From JBFELO01 sp041552055 (GTDB lineage Bacteria; Acidobacteriota; Thermoanaerobaculia; Thermoanaerobaculales; Sulfomarinibacteraceae): DNA of 50,123 bases. Location: positions 1 through 50,123 of the forward strand of contig JBFELO010000018.1 of the NCBI GenBank assembly GCA_041552055.1, written 5' to 3'. The notes beneath the pieces are model-generated. The model worked only from the letters and a program-made list of their open reading frames with translations, did no database searches and had not been told where the DNA came from. Below, piece after piece: positions 25,261 through 33,698 of the stretch. Position numbers and translations under genes: made by a program. Position 1 is the first letter of the stretch. Each line of letters opens with the position of its first letter.

Positions 25261-27013
25261 CCACGTCCTCCTCGCCACGCGCCACGGGCAGCACCACTGT
25301 GAACGTGGTGCCCTCGCCGACCTTGCTCTTGACCTTGATCTCCCCGCCCAGCTTGCGTATCAGGTTGTACGTGATCGCCAGGCCGAGCCCGGTTCCCTGC
25401 CGTTCGACCTTGGTGGTGAAGAACGGCTCGAATACTCGCTGAATATATTCTCTCGGAATACCGCACCCCGTGTCCGAAACATCCACTCTGACCTTGTCCG
25501 GCTCGTTGTTGCGAACTTTGATGGTCAGGGAGTCGCCGGTATCCATCGCCTGAAAGGCATTGCCGATGAGGTTCAGGAAAATCTGCTGCAGTCGGCCCGG
25601 ATCGCTGACGATCGAGGGGACGTCCTCTGCGACGTCCAAGCTCACCGAGATCCCTCTGTACTCAGCCTCTTTGCGGTGAAAGCTCAGGACCCTGTCGATC
25701 AGATCCTCGAGACGGACCGGTTTGAGATGAAGGTTCATCTCGCGCGCGAAGCCGAGGAGTCCGGTGGTGATCGCACCGCAGCGTTGTACCGAGTCGAGAA
25801 TCGCGTCCACCTGCTCCACGAGTTCGTCATGGTGGCCGCCGTGCCGTTCCATCGTCAGGAGATCCTTGATGTACCCGGCGGACTCATTGATGACGGCGAG
25901 AGGATTGTTGATCTCGTGTGCAACTCCGGTTGAGAGCCGGCCGAGTGAGGCCAGTCGACTCGTCTCCTGCATGCTCAGAAGCGCGCCACCCTTGACCCGG
26001 TCTGCGTCGTAGAGGCGGTTGAACATGAACGACGACGTCACCGTGATCACGAGGATGATGAAGAGCGAACTCGCGACCACCACCAACACGCGATTCGTGC
26101 GCAGTTGCGACAGGAATACGATGGTTTCCGTTCTCGGTCTCGACAGCACGAGAATGAACGGTGTTTCCGAACCAGCGGATGTGAGGTAGGCATAGCCCAT
26201 GGTGACGGGAACGCCGTGGGGATCGACGCCGGAATATGACTCGGTGCGGTCCGAAAACGGGGGCACCTTGAGCAGCGCCTCCTCAAGGACCTTCCCGTAC
26301 CGCCGCGACGGGGTCTGGACGACCCCCGTACGACTCATCAGGAAAACGTCGTCTTGGTCGGCCGGCGCGTACGGGGCGAGGATGCCGATCAGCCGCGACG
26401 TGTCGAGGGTCGCGCGCAACGCGAAGTACGTGCCATTCGGTGCCGCCGTCGCGACCGCAATGACAATGTGTGGCTCGTCGCGGTGGCCACGGTACACCTC
26501 ACTGATGAACGTGCCGTGCGCGCGACACTGGTTGAACCACTCCTGATCGCCGTAGTCCACACCGATGAGGTCGTAGGGGCCGCTGTAGGAAACCTGACGT
26601 GCCGAGTCATCGACCAACCCGATGTCGGTAAAGCCGCCGAAATCCTGCTTCAACAGGCTCAGGACTTCGGCCATCTGTGATGGACTCCCGAGAGCTTCGA
26701 TCCCGACGTTGTGGGCGGTGAATGCCAAGGCGTCGAGCCGCTCCTGCAGAAAATGCGCGGTGGACCGCCTGGCGTTCGAGGCGAGCCGCTCGGTGCGAAG
26801 GCGCTCCTCCCTCTCCACCGTCTTTCGGGAAAGCCCGTAATCCGTTATGGCGTGGATTATCAACGGCAACAGGCACGAGGCCGAGAGAAGACCGCACATC
26901 AGGAGCCACATGGGACGATAGTCGGTAAACGTCAGGTAGGAGTACCGTTTCGAACTGGCCCGCCAAAACCGTGGCCATACCGCATGTACCACCTCTCGGA
27001 GGGACAGGCTCAC
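25241..27013 (-). CDS. membrane histidine kinase with dCache-like sensor
   Basis: 590 residues from GTG 27013. TM1 (WLLMCGLLSASCLLPLIIHAI), an extracytoplasmic region of about 260 residues with the double-PAS pattern (QDFGGFTDIGLVDDSARQVSYSG..., DYGDQEWFNQCRAHGTFISEVYRG, VFLMSRTGVVQTPS), TM2 (VLVVVASSLFIILVITV), HisKA with GVAHEINNPLAVI and a complete HATPase (LNLIGNAFQAMD, DTGCGI, GTGLGLAIT). dCache sensors usually bind small carboxylates or amines. Its GTG overlaps the stop of the upstream receiver gene (GTGA), and its 3' end overlaps the next receiver gene by 20 bp. Confidence 0.93.
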   Translation of the reverse strand: MSLSLREVVHAVWPRFWRASSKRYSYLTFTDYRPMWLLMCGLLSASCLLPLIIHAITDYGLSRKTVEREERLRTERLASNARRSTAHFLQERLDALAFTAHNVGIEALGSPSQMAEVLSLLKQDFGGFTDIGLVDDSARQVSYSGPYDLIGVDYGDQEWFNQCRAHGTFISEVYRGHRDEPHIVIAVATAAPNGTYFALRATLDTSRLIGILAPYAPADQDDVFLMSRTGVVQTPSRRYGKVLEEALLKVPPFSDRTESYSGVDPHGVPVTMGYAYLTSAGSETPFILVLSRPRTETIVFLSQLRTNRVLVVVASSLFIILVITVTSSFMFNRLYDADRVKGGALLSMQETSRLASLGRLSTGVAHEINNPLAVINESAGYIKDLLTMERHGGHHDELVEQVDAILDSVQRCGAITTGLLGFAREMNLHLKPVRLEDLIDRVLSFHRKEAEYRGISVSLDVAEDVPSIVSDPGRLQQIFLNLIGNAFQAMDTGDSLTIKVRNNEPDKVRVDVSDTGCGIPREYIQRVFEPFFTTKVERQGTGLGLAITYNLIRKLGGEIKVKSKVGEGTTFTVVLPVARGEEDVDEGVAG

Positions 27014-27405
27014 GGGTCACCGGATTCGTTCTGCGCCAACAACTGCACCAGGCGCGCCAGATCAACGGGTTTGTTCAGGAATGCTCTGGCACCGTTCTTC
27101 ATGCACTCCCGTTCGTCGTCCTCAGTTCCATGGCCCGTCAGGATCACTACCGGAAGGCCCGGGTGGAGACGCATGATCCGCCGCAACACCTCGCACCCGT
27201 CGAGGTCCGGGAGACGAAGATCCAGCACCAAACCGGTGAAGGACCTCTCCGCTACGAGTGCCAGACCCGCATACGCGTCGTACGCCACGGCACAGTCGAT
27301 CCCCCGCATGGAGAGCCTCTTCGCGAGGGTGTCCGCGAATGTACGCTCGTCGTCGATGATGAGAATTGTGGGGTCGCCGCTTTCGCCGGTCATCACGAAC
27401 ATCAT
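27010..27405 (-). CDS. receiver protein heading the signalling island
   Basis: About 131 residues from ATG 27405; alternatives are ATG 27402 and 27393, and no strong Shine-Dalgarno decides. Receiver domain: IDDER, acceptor in LVLDLRLPDLDG, ILTGHG, and NKPVDL. The receiver is followed by fewer than 15 residues, so no output. First gene of the minus-strand island; the 149 bp to the divergent membrane-protein gene should hold its promoter, but none stands out. Confidence 0.88.
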   Translation of the reverse strand: MMFVMTGESGDPTILIIDDERTFADTLAKRLSMRGIDCAVAYDAYAGLALVAERSFTGLVLDLRLPDLDGCEVLRRIMRLHPGLPVVILTGHGTEDDERECMKNGARAFLNKPVDLARLVQLLAQNESGDP

Positions 27406-27554
27406 AGACCCGCCCCGCGGCAAGGGACAGGGGGCGGCTTCCGGGCCGCTTTCTTCGGGTTCTCTCACGCCGCGAACACTCATTATGATTGCAGTGAGGG
27501 GACTACCGGGAGGTGCCCCGGTTGAATCGCCATCGTCTTCTGTCGGGAGTTCGC

Positions 27555-28013
27555 ATGTCCCACTGGCCTGATAGGTTCAAACCCGCGGCGGCCGCCCACG
27601 TCCACGTCTTCGCCGCCGGTCTCATGTGGACGGTTGTTGGCGCGGTTCTCTCCTTTGTCGGAGTGCGATGGATGTGCCGAGCACCGACCGTGGCGGCGCC
27701 GTTGATGGCTGCCGGAGCGGTCGCCTTAGGGCTGCTCAAGTCGCGTGCCGTGCTCGATCGCGCGGCGCGAAACATGATTCACCGGATCCAGGCGCGAGGC
27801 GACGGACGGTGTCTGGGAGGCTTTCTGTCGCTCCGATCCTGGGGGTTTGTGGCGGGCATGGCTCTGGTCGGGAGGTTGCTGCGCGGTGCGGTCGGCCACG
27901 AGATCGTGGGGTTCGTCTACCTCGCAGTCGGATCGGCACTCGTCGTATCCTCCCGACTGCTGTGGTGGGCGTGGCACCGGCACCGCACGACCGATTCGAG
28001 TCGCGACATGTAA
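27555..28013 (+). CDS. small integral membrane protein of unknown function
   Basis: 152 residues from ATG 27555 (GGGAG 6 nt upstream); a GTG at 27513 and a TTG at 27522 are alternatives. Four hydrophobic segments, and between TM2 and TM3 a conserved-looking soluble stretch LLKSRAVLDRAARNMIHRIQARGDGRCLGGFLS with a strong positive charge, so it is probably cytoplasmic. I recall similar small proteins in other Gram-negative genomes without known function. It ends 9 bp before the ClC gene and must be co-transcribed with it. Confidence 0.65.
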   Translation: MSHWPDRFKPAAAAHVHVFAAGLMWTVVGAVLSFVGVRWMCRAPTVAAPLMAAGAVALGLLKSRAVLDRAARNMIHRIQARGDGRCLGGFLSLRSWGFVAGMALVGRLLRGAVGHEIVGFVYLAVGSALVVSSRLLWWAWHRHRTTDSSRDM

Positions 28014-28022
28014 ACTCGCGAG

Positions 28023-30086
28023 ATGAGCGACAGGCGCCCATTGTACGGCCCGAAGGATGTGCTCCGAAGCCTCGAGAGTATGCACGTCAGCCTGAAGCAG
28101 ACCGAGCACATCTACATGGTGCTCATCTCGATTGCCATCGGAGTGCTCGGCGGTCTGGGGGCCGTCGGCTTTCGTGAATCGATCCGGCTCTTCCAGACGG
28201 TCTTCTGGCACGTCGGTAGTCCGACGTTGGCCTATCTCCGCGACCTCCCGTGGTGGTGGAAGGTGTTGGCACCCGCCTCCGGAGGCCTGGTCGTCGGATT
28301 GATCATCGCCCGGTTCGCCACCGAGGCCAAGGGGCACGGCGTTCCCGAGGTCATGGAGTCCGTCGCCCTTCACGGCGGACGCATCCGACCCCGTGTCGTG
28401 ATCGCGAAGCTCCTCGCATCGGGAATCTGCATCGGCTCCGGAGGCTCGGTTGGACGCGAGGGTCCGATCGTGCAGATCGGCTCGGCCCTCGGATCCTCCA
28501 TCGGGCAGTGGCTGGGCGTCGGCGAGCGTCGGCTGCGTACCCTCGTTGGATGTGGAGCCGCCGCCGGGATCGCCGGAACCTTCAACGCTCCTGTCGCCGG
28601 CGCGCTGTTCGCGGTCGAGATCATCCTCGGCGATTTCGGAGTGACCCAGTTCTCGCCGATCGTGATCTCGTCGGTGGCGGCCACCGTCGTGAGCCGTCAT
28701 TTCCTCGGTGACTTCCCGGCCTTCGAGGTGCCGCCTTACACTCTCGTCAGCGCGACCGAGTTGCTGGCTTACGGACTCCTCGGAATCGTCGCCAGCCTCG
28801 CTGCCTTGCTGTTCGTTCGGGCGCTGTACGGCGCCGAGGATCTCTTCGATGCGCTGCGCTTTCCGATCCCGATGAAGGCGGTGATCGGCGGCACTCTGGT
28901 GGGTGCGATCGGGATCCGCTACCCGGACGTCTTCGGTGTCGGGTACGAGGCGATCAACGAGGCCCTCTGGGGGCAGCTTGGCTGGCAGATCCTCCTCGCC
29001 CTGGCCGCCGTGAAGATCCTCGCGGTGTCGCTGACAATCGGGTCCGGGGGATCCGGAGGCATCTTCGCACCCTCGCTCTTCATCGGCGCCATGACCGGTG
29101 GCGCGGTCGGAACCGTCGTCCACACTCTGTGGCCGAACGTCTCAGGCAGCCCGGGCGCATATGCGTTGGTCGGCATGGGCGCCGTGGTTGCGGCGGGCAC
29201 CCATGCCCCGATCACGGCCATCGTCATGATTTTCGAGCTCACCGGCGACTACCGAATTATCCTGCCGCTGATGATCAGCTGCATCATCGCCACGCTGCTC
29301 GCGACCCGGCTGCAGAAATCCTCGATCTACACCCTCAAGCTGCTTCGGCGGGGGGTGGACATCCGCGGGGGGCTGTCGGCCAACGTCTTGAGCCGCCTCT
29401 CGGCCAGGGACTTCATGCGCGACGAGTACGTGTCGGTGCAGCCGGCAGACGCGCTCATGCCGGTGATCTCGCGCTTCGTCGAGCACCCGGGCGATACCGT
29501 GTTCGTGGTGAACGACGAGGGGATCCTGCTGGGCGCGATCACCATCGACGATGTACGGCCGGTTCTCAAGGAGCCCGAGGCGTTGGCGTCGCTGATCGTC
29601 GCCGCGGATTTGATGCAAAAACAGGGATTCCCAGTGTTCGCGCCCGACGATCGCCTCGACGAGGTCATGCGACTGTTCGGCAGGTATCGGTTCCAGGCGC
29701 CGGTGGTGGAAGACGGACGCATCGTCGGCTCCCTGTGGCCGCAGGACGTGATCGAGTGCTACAACGCGGAGATCCTGAAGCGCGACATGGCGTCGAGCAT
29801 GGCCGTGTCGGTCGGCAACGGTCCTGTGACCCGAGCGATTCCAGGGGCCCGAGGCGTCAGCATGGCGGAGATCCCGGTGCCGCCGAGCTTCTTCGGGCGG
29901 AGCCTGGCATCGGTGGATATCCGCAAGCGGTTCGGCGTCACTGTGCTGTTGATCAAACGCAGGAGCGGTGGAAGCGAACAGATCGCCGACCAACTCCCCG
30001 ACGCGGAGTACGTGTTCCACGAGGGTGACGTGATGCTCGTGATGGGGTCGGAGGAGCGATTGCAGCGGCTGGAACGGAGCGGATGA
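28023..30086 (+). CDS. ClC-type chloride channel with CBS pair and TrkA-C domain
   Basis: 687 residues: ClC membrane domain (about 30-440), two CBS domains (about 455-575) and a C-terminal TrkA-C-like domain (about 605-685). The gating glutamate is present in GSVGREGP (E146). The position of the second, internal proton glutamate of the exchangers is Ile (FAVEI, I200), and the anion-site serine loop reads KGHGVPE instead of GSGIP. These changes are seen in ClC proteins thought to be channels or atypical transporters. The TrkA-C domain suggests ligand (nucleotide or ion) regulation. It follows the small membrane gene by 9 bp. Confidence 0.92.
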   Translation: MSDRRPLYGPKDVLRSLESMHVSLKQTEHIYMVLISIAIGVLGGLGAVGFRESIRLFQTVFWHVGSPTLAYLRDLPWWWKVLAPASGGLVVGLIIARFATEAKGHGVPEVMESVALHGGRIRPRVVIAKLLASGICIGSGGSVGREGPIVQIGSALGSSIGQWLGVGERRLRTLVGCGAAAGIAGTFNAPVAGALFAVEIILGDFGVTQFSPIVISSVAATVVSRHFLGDFPAFEVPPYTLVSATELLAYGLLGIVASLAALLFVRALYGAEDLFDALRFPIPMKAVIGGTLVGAIGIRYPDVFGVGYEAINEALWGQLGWQILLALAAVKILAVSLTIGSGGSGGIFAPSLFIGAMTGGAVGTVVHTLWPNVSGSPGAYALVGMGAVVAAGTHAPITAIVMIFELTGDYRIILPLMISCIIATLLATRLQKSSIYTLKLLRRGVDIRGGLSANVLSRLSARDFMRDEYVSVQPADALMPVISRFVEHPGDTVFVVNDEGILLGAITIDDVRPVLKEPEALASLIVAADLMQKQGFPVFAPDDRLDEVMRLFGRYRFQAPVVEDGRIVGSLWPQDVIECYNAEILKRDMASSMAVSVGNGPVTRAIPGARGVSMAEIPVPPSFFGRSLASVDIRKRFGVTVLLIKRRSGGSEQIADQLPDAEYVFHEGDVMLVMGSEERLQRLERSG

Positions 30087-30125
30087 CCCAGGGGAAGCCG
30101 CAACGGGGCGATCTCGGAGATTTGC

Positions 30126-30554
30126 ATGACCGAAGCCTCTGACCGAGCACCCAACGCTCCCAGGTCCATCAAGGTGACGCTCGGGATGGCGGCAGCGGGA
30201 GCGTTGGCGGCCACCGCGTCCCAGCTCGTCTGGGCTTCCGACGGACCCAACTGGCCGGGATTGATTCTGATGTTCCTGTCCGCAGGTCTGCTCGTGTCCG
30301 CTCTCATCCATCCGTGGCGGCGACCGCGGAGCTTCGCATGGCTCGCCACATGGTCGCTCGTGGGCATCCCGGTGTTCGCCGCGCTCCACAACGTATTCTA
30401 CGCCCTGGGCGAGCTTTCGAGTGAGACTCGAATCCTGCCGCTGGTGTTCGACTTCCTGCACGTGGCGGCCTTCGTCGTCTCCCTCGTGCTCTGCCCCGCC
30501 GCTGTTGTCATCGGACTCGTAGGCTGGCTGATCAGGTCGAGGCTTCGTCCTTAA
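30126..30554 (+). CDS. hypothetical four-TM membrane protein
   Basis: 142 residues. Four hydrophobic segments (LGMAAAGALAATASQLVW; GLILMFLSAGLLVSALI; FAWLATWSLVGIPVFAAL; FLHVAAFVVSLVLCPAAVVIGLVGWL) joined by short loops; an N-terminal tail of about 15 residues. I do not recognise a family. It lies 39 bp after the ClC gene, so it may be the third gene of that operon. Its 3' end overlaps the convergent MaoC-family gene by 23 bp. Confidence 0.6.
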   Translation: MTEASDRAPNAPRSIKVTLGMAAAGALAATASQLVWASDGPNWPGLILMFLSAGLLVSALIHPWRRPRSFAWLATWSLVGIPVFAALHNVFYALGELSSETRILPLVFDFLHVAAFVVSLVLCPAAVVIGLVGWLIRSRLRP

Positions 30555-31023
30555 TGCGGTCGAGGCCGCCACGATCGACCGCCAGCCCGACCCAGTCGGC
30601 CACCAGGGCCGGCTTGTCCTCACCCTCGATCTCCACCTCGACGTGGTACACGATCTTCGTCTGGCCGGGTTTGCGTCGGTCGATGTCCTTGAGAGTGAAA
30701 TGGCCGCGGATCCTCGACCCCGATCTCACGGGAGCGAGGAATCGCACGTAATCCAGGCCGTAGTTGAAGGCGTGGAAGTCGAGCCTGCTGTTGTCGTGCT
30801 CCACGATGCTCGCCATCATGTGCGACAGCATGGACAAGGTCTGAAAGCCGAAGGCGATGGTCGTCCCCCATGGACTGTTCTGTCGGGACCACTCAGGGTC
30901 CACGTGTTGCGGATCGGGGTCTCTGGTCACCTCTCCGAATCGGTTGATCGCCTCCTGGTCGATCAGGATCCACGGCGATACCCCGAGCTTCTGTCCGATC
31001 TCCAAGCTGTTGTCCAACGTCAT
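30532..31023 (-). CDS. MaoC-family hydratase
   Basis: 163 residues from ATG 31023 (GGGAGG 7 nt upstream). Hot-dog fold hydratase: INRFGEVTRDPDPQHVDPEW carries the Asp and His of the hydratase 2 motif, and TIAFGFQTLSMLSHMM the following helix. Members hydrate 2-enoyl-CoA esters or similar in the cytoplasm. The nearby AMP-dependent acyl-CoA synthetase and SDR genes would fit a breakdown route for a hydrophobic acid, though they are not in one operon. It ends inside the tail of the convergent membrane-protein gene. Confidence 0.88.
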   Translation of the reverse strand: MTLDNSLEIGQKLGVSPWILIDQEAINRFGEVTRDPDPQHVDPEWSRQNSPWGTTIAFGFQTLSMLSHMMASIVEHDNSRLDFHAFNYGLDYVRFLAPVRSGSRIRGHFTLKDIDRRKPGQTKIVYHVEVEIEGEDKPALVADWVGLAVDRGGLDRIKDEAST

Positions 31024-31133
31024 CAGGTCCTCCCGGAGGTGATCGAGCCGCGCTGCCTGTGCTGATCGGTGAGCACGCGCAGATCCCCAGGCGTTCCCCT
31101 GGAAACTCACCGGTCTACGCGACGGATTCCATC

Positions 31134-33398
31134 TCAGAACGCGAACCGCAACGTCACCCCATAGGTGGCCGGGTCGTTGAGCGCGATGAACTTCTGCCCA
31201 ATGAGGAACAGGTCGTACATGTCGATCAGCCGCTGTTTGACCGTCTTATCGAACACGTTCTTGCCCCACACCGTGACGCGCCAACGCCCATCTGTCCCTT
31301 CAATTCCCAGTCGAGCATCGACGAGATTGTAGGGGCCTACTCGGCCGTCTTCCTGATTGTCGTCGGTGAGGTACAGCTCGCCGCGGCTCAGGATTCCTCC
31401 GCCGACAAACCAGTTGGTCCGACCGCTCAGGCCGCCGCGGTACTCGGCGCTGAGGTTCACCGTGTAGTCCGGTGAATAGGGAATCCTGTCGAGCGGATTC
31501 CCTTCGAGGTCTGTGCCGCCGTCATACTTGGCCTCGAGCACCGAAAAGTTCAGACCGAGCGTCCAGTGACGCGAGGGCAAGGCCAGGACCTCACCCTCGA
31601 TACCGGTGCTGTGGGCGGCGCCGGCGTTGGCAGTGATGGGGTCGAAATTCGGGGTGTCGGGGTTGTCGGCCACGATCTGTATGTCGCTCCAGTCCATGTA
31701 GAAGAGGGCGACATTGGCGGTCACCCTGCCATCCGCGAGCCGGGATTTCAGACCGATCTCGTAGTTCCAGAGGAACTCCGGGTCGAAGGAGATCCCATCT
31801 CCGGATCCCAGACCGTCATTGAAACCACCACTCTTGAAGCCACGGCTGACGTTGGCATAACCCCGTAAATCATCGCTGAACGCGTAACGGAAGTTGAACG
31901 CCGGCGTCGGTGCTCCCCAGTCGTCCTTCGCCTGCAACGTGAAGGTGCCCCCGAACAGCTCCAGCGGATCCTCCTGCGAGTAGTCGATCTCCTTCTCGTC
32001 TCTGGTGTATCGGAGGCCGGCCGACAGATCCGCGCGGTCACTCAGCGTGAAGGTCAGGGTCGCAAACCCTGCGTAGCTGGTGGTCGACAGTGTGGCATCC
32101 GAGCCGGCCCCGATCTCCATCGGCATTCCTATCAGGATTTCGGTGGCATCCACACCCAGATTGACGAAGCTCTGGTTGTTGCTCGTCTGGTCGTAGTAAT
32201 AGACGCCGAAGAGGAGGCTCGTTTTGGCCGTTGCCCAGGCCACCCGGATTTCCTGGGAGAAGCGGTCCACCTGCTCGGGATCACCGTCATAGAGCCATCG
32301 AAGTCCCGTCGCGTCCGTGTCTCTGATGCTGGAGTACTCGTGGTCCCGATACGAGGTGATGCTGGTCAGGCCCACATCGCCGATCGGAGCCGTGATGTGC
32401 AAGGAGTAACCCGACATTTCGAGAGTCTCCGGTTGCTCGATGTCTCCGTAGAGATCCCGGTCGTACGGATCCTCGTTCCGGGGCAGGCCGAAGGCGTCGA
32501 TGAGCTGGACGAAGAGCTGCTCATCGTTGTACTTCAGAGTTTCGTAATGAAGCGATTCCTGGTCGATCTCCGAGTGTTCCCCGGTCAAGGTCAGCTGTGT
32601 TGCATCTCCTGGAGTCCACAAGAGCTGTCCACGAGCAGACCATGAACCCTGGGTATTCACATCACGGTCCAGCCAGAGGTTCTGAAAGGTGCCATCGCGG
32701 CCGTTCGAGGTGAAGGTGACTTTGCCCGCGAGCTTGTCCTTGACCAGGGGGCCGCCGACCAGCGCGCCGAGACGGTGGTAGTTGTAGTCGCCGTACGTCC
32801 CTTCAAACAAGGCCTCGAACTCGTGTGCCGGTCTCTTGGTGGTGTAGCTCAGGGCACCTCCGATGGAGTTCCGTCCGAAGAACACCCCCTGCGGACCGCG
32901 CAACACCTCTGCACGTTGGATGTCAAAGAGGTCGATGAAGGCGCCGGCACCCGCACCGATGTAGACTTCATCGACGTACTGGCTGACGGCCGGATCGGCG
33001 CCCGCAGTCGATGTATCTCCGAACACACCCCGGAGCGACAACGGCGAGAGCTTCTGATCGCCGAAATTTCCGTAGTTCATCCCTGGAGTGCGAATAGAAA
33101 TCTCCTGGAGATTCGTGATGAGGTTGTCCGAAATCATGTCGGCGGTAAACGCGGTCACCGACAGCGGCACTTCCAGAAGGGTCTCCTCGCGTTTTTGCGC
33201 GGTGACAACGATTTCTTCGATGAAGGCGGGTGGCGACTCGGTACCTCCTGCTTCAGCCGTCGGCTCCTCGGGAGTCTGCCCGGCCGCGACCTCCTGGCCC
33301 TCCTGTGCCTCCTGGGCGATCGCCGCGGGCACCAGCATCGCGATCCCGAGCAACACGACGAGCCAGGATGTGAATGACCCGCTGATGTTGGTTTTCAT
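31134..33398 (-). CDS. TonB-dependent outer-membrane receptor
   Basis: 754 residues from ATG 33398 (GGAGG 8 nt upstream). Signal peptide ending AIAQ, an acidic, low-complexity stretch (EAQEGQEVAAGQTPEEPTAE), a TonB box candidate IEEIVVTAQ, a plug domain (VPLSVTAFTADMI..., VLRGPQGVFFGRNSIGGALSYTTKRP) and a 22-strand-type barrel ending in Phe (YGVTLRFAF). It lacks the carboxypeptidase-regulatory N-terminal domain seen in Oar-type receptors, and resembles the marine and sphingomonad receptors used for terpenoid, steroid or aromatic uptake; the substrate is not known. It has its own promoter, with a palindrome inside the spacer, and is divergent from a TetR gene. Confidence 0.93.
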   Translation of the reverse strand: MKTNISGSFTSWLVVLLGIAMLVPAAIAQEAQEGQEVAAGQTPEEPTAEAGGTESPPAFIEEIVVTAQKREETLLEVPLSVTAFTADMISDNLITNLQEISIRTPGMNYGNFGDQKLSPLSLRGVFGDTSTAGADPAVSQYVDEVYIGAGAGAFIDLFDIQRAEVLRGPQGVFFGRNSIGGALSYTTKRPAHEFEALFEGTYGDYNYHRLGALVGGPLVKDKLAGKVTFTSNGRDGTFQNLWLDRDVNTQGSWSARGQLLWTPGDATQLTLTGEHSEIDQESLHYETLKYNDEQLFVQLIDAFGLPRNEDPYDRDLYGDIEQPETLEMSGYSLHITAPIGDVGLTSITSYRDHEYSSIRDTDATGLRWLYDGDPEQVDRFSQEIRVAWATAKTSLLFGVYYYDQTSNNQSFVNLGVDATEILIGMPMEIGAGSDATLSTTSYAGFATLTFTLSDRADLSAGLRYTRDEKEIDYSQEDPLELFGGTFTLQAKDDWGAPTPAFNFRYAFSDDLRGYANVSRGFKSGGFNDGLGSGDGISFDPEFLWNYEIGLKSRLADGRVTANVALFYMDWSDIQIVADNPDTPNFDPITANAGAAHSTGIEGEVLALPSRHWTLGLNFSVLEAKYDGGTDLEGNPLDRIPYSPDYTVNLSAEYRGGLSGRTNWFVGGGILSRGELYLTDDNQEDGRVGPYNLVDARLGIEGTDGRWRVTVWGKNVFDKTVKQRLIDMYDLFLIGQKFIALNDPATYGVTLRFAF

Positions 33399-33613
33399 GA
33401 CGAACCCTCCTTTGATTTCTCGGTTGACGGAAGGGGACGGCGACGCGAGTCGCCCTCGTTTCATTGATACATCTGTCAGATTCAAGACCACTTAACGCAT
33501 CTCCGTCCTGTCAGTGACGAACACCGCGAGATCTTCGGGCCTCTCCCGATCACCGCCGGCGAACGAGAAGCTACACGCCAGAGGTTCAAGTTGTTCCAGT
33601 ACATCTAGGGTAT

Positions 33614-33642
33614 ATTATGAATCTGAATTCAGGTTTTGTCAA
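33614..33642 (-). promoter_or_regulatory. sigma70 promoter of the TonB receptor
   Basis: On the minus strand TTGACA (33642-33637), exactly 17 bp, then CATAAT (33619-33614). Start near 33607, so the receptor mRNA has a leader of about 209 nt. This AT-rich patch contrasts with the GC-rich surroundings. Confidence 0.75.
33620..33635. promoter_or_regulatory. candidate TetR operator inside the promoter spacer
   Basis: AATCTGAATTCAGGTT: the core CTGAATTCAG (33623-33632) is a perfect 10-bp palindrome, extended to 14 matching bases of 16. It fills the spacer between the receptor's -35 and -10, so a bound dimer would block RNA polymerase. The TetR-family gene starts 64 bp away. Confidence 0.6.
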
Positions 33643-33645
33643 CTG

Positions 33646-33654
33646 TGGTATGAT
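33646..33654 (+). promoter_or_regulatory. extended -10 promoter for tetR
   Basis: TGG-TATGAT on the plus strand, an extended -10 with no good -35. Its position next to the palindrome would make tetR autoregulated; the start would be near 33660, about 39 nt before the tetR ATG. Confidence 0.35.
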
Positions 33655-33698
33655 TTCATCAACCGAGAAGCTGTGGTCAGTCCCCAGCGCGCTGAACG

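Noticed and set aside
27726..30623. Two long minus-strand frames opposite the ClC operon
   Set aside because: Antisense shadows of high-GC coding DNA; the plus-strand proteins have complete ClC, CBS and TrkA-C motifs.
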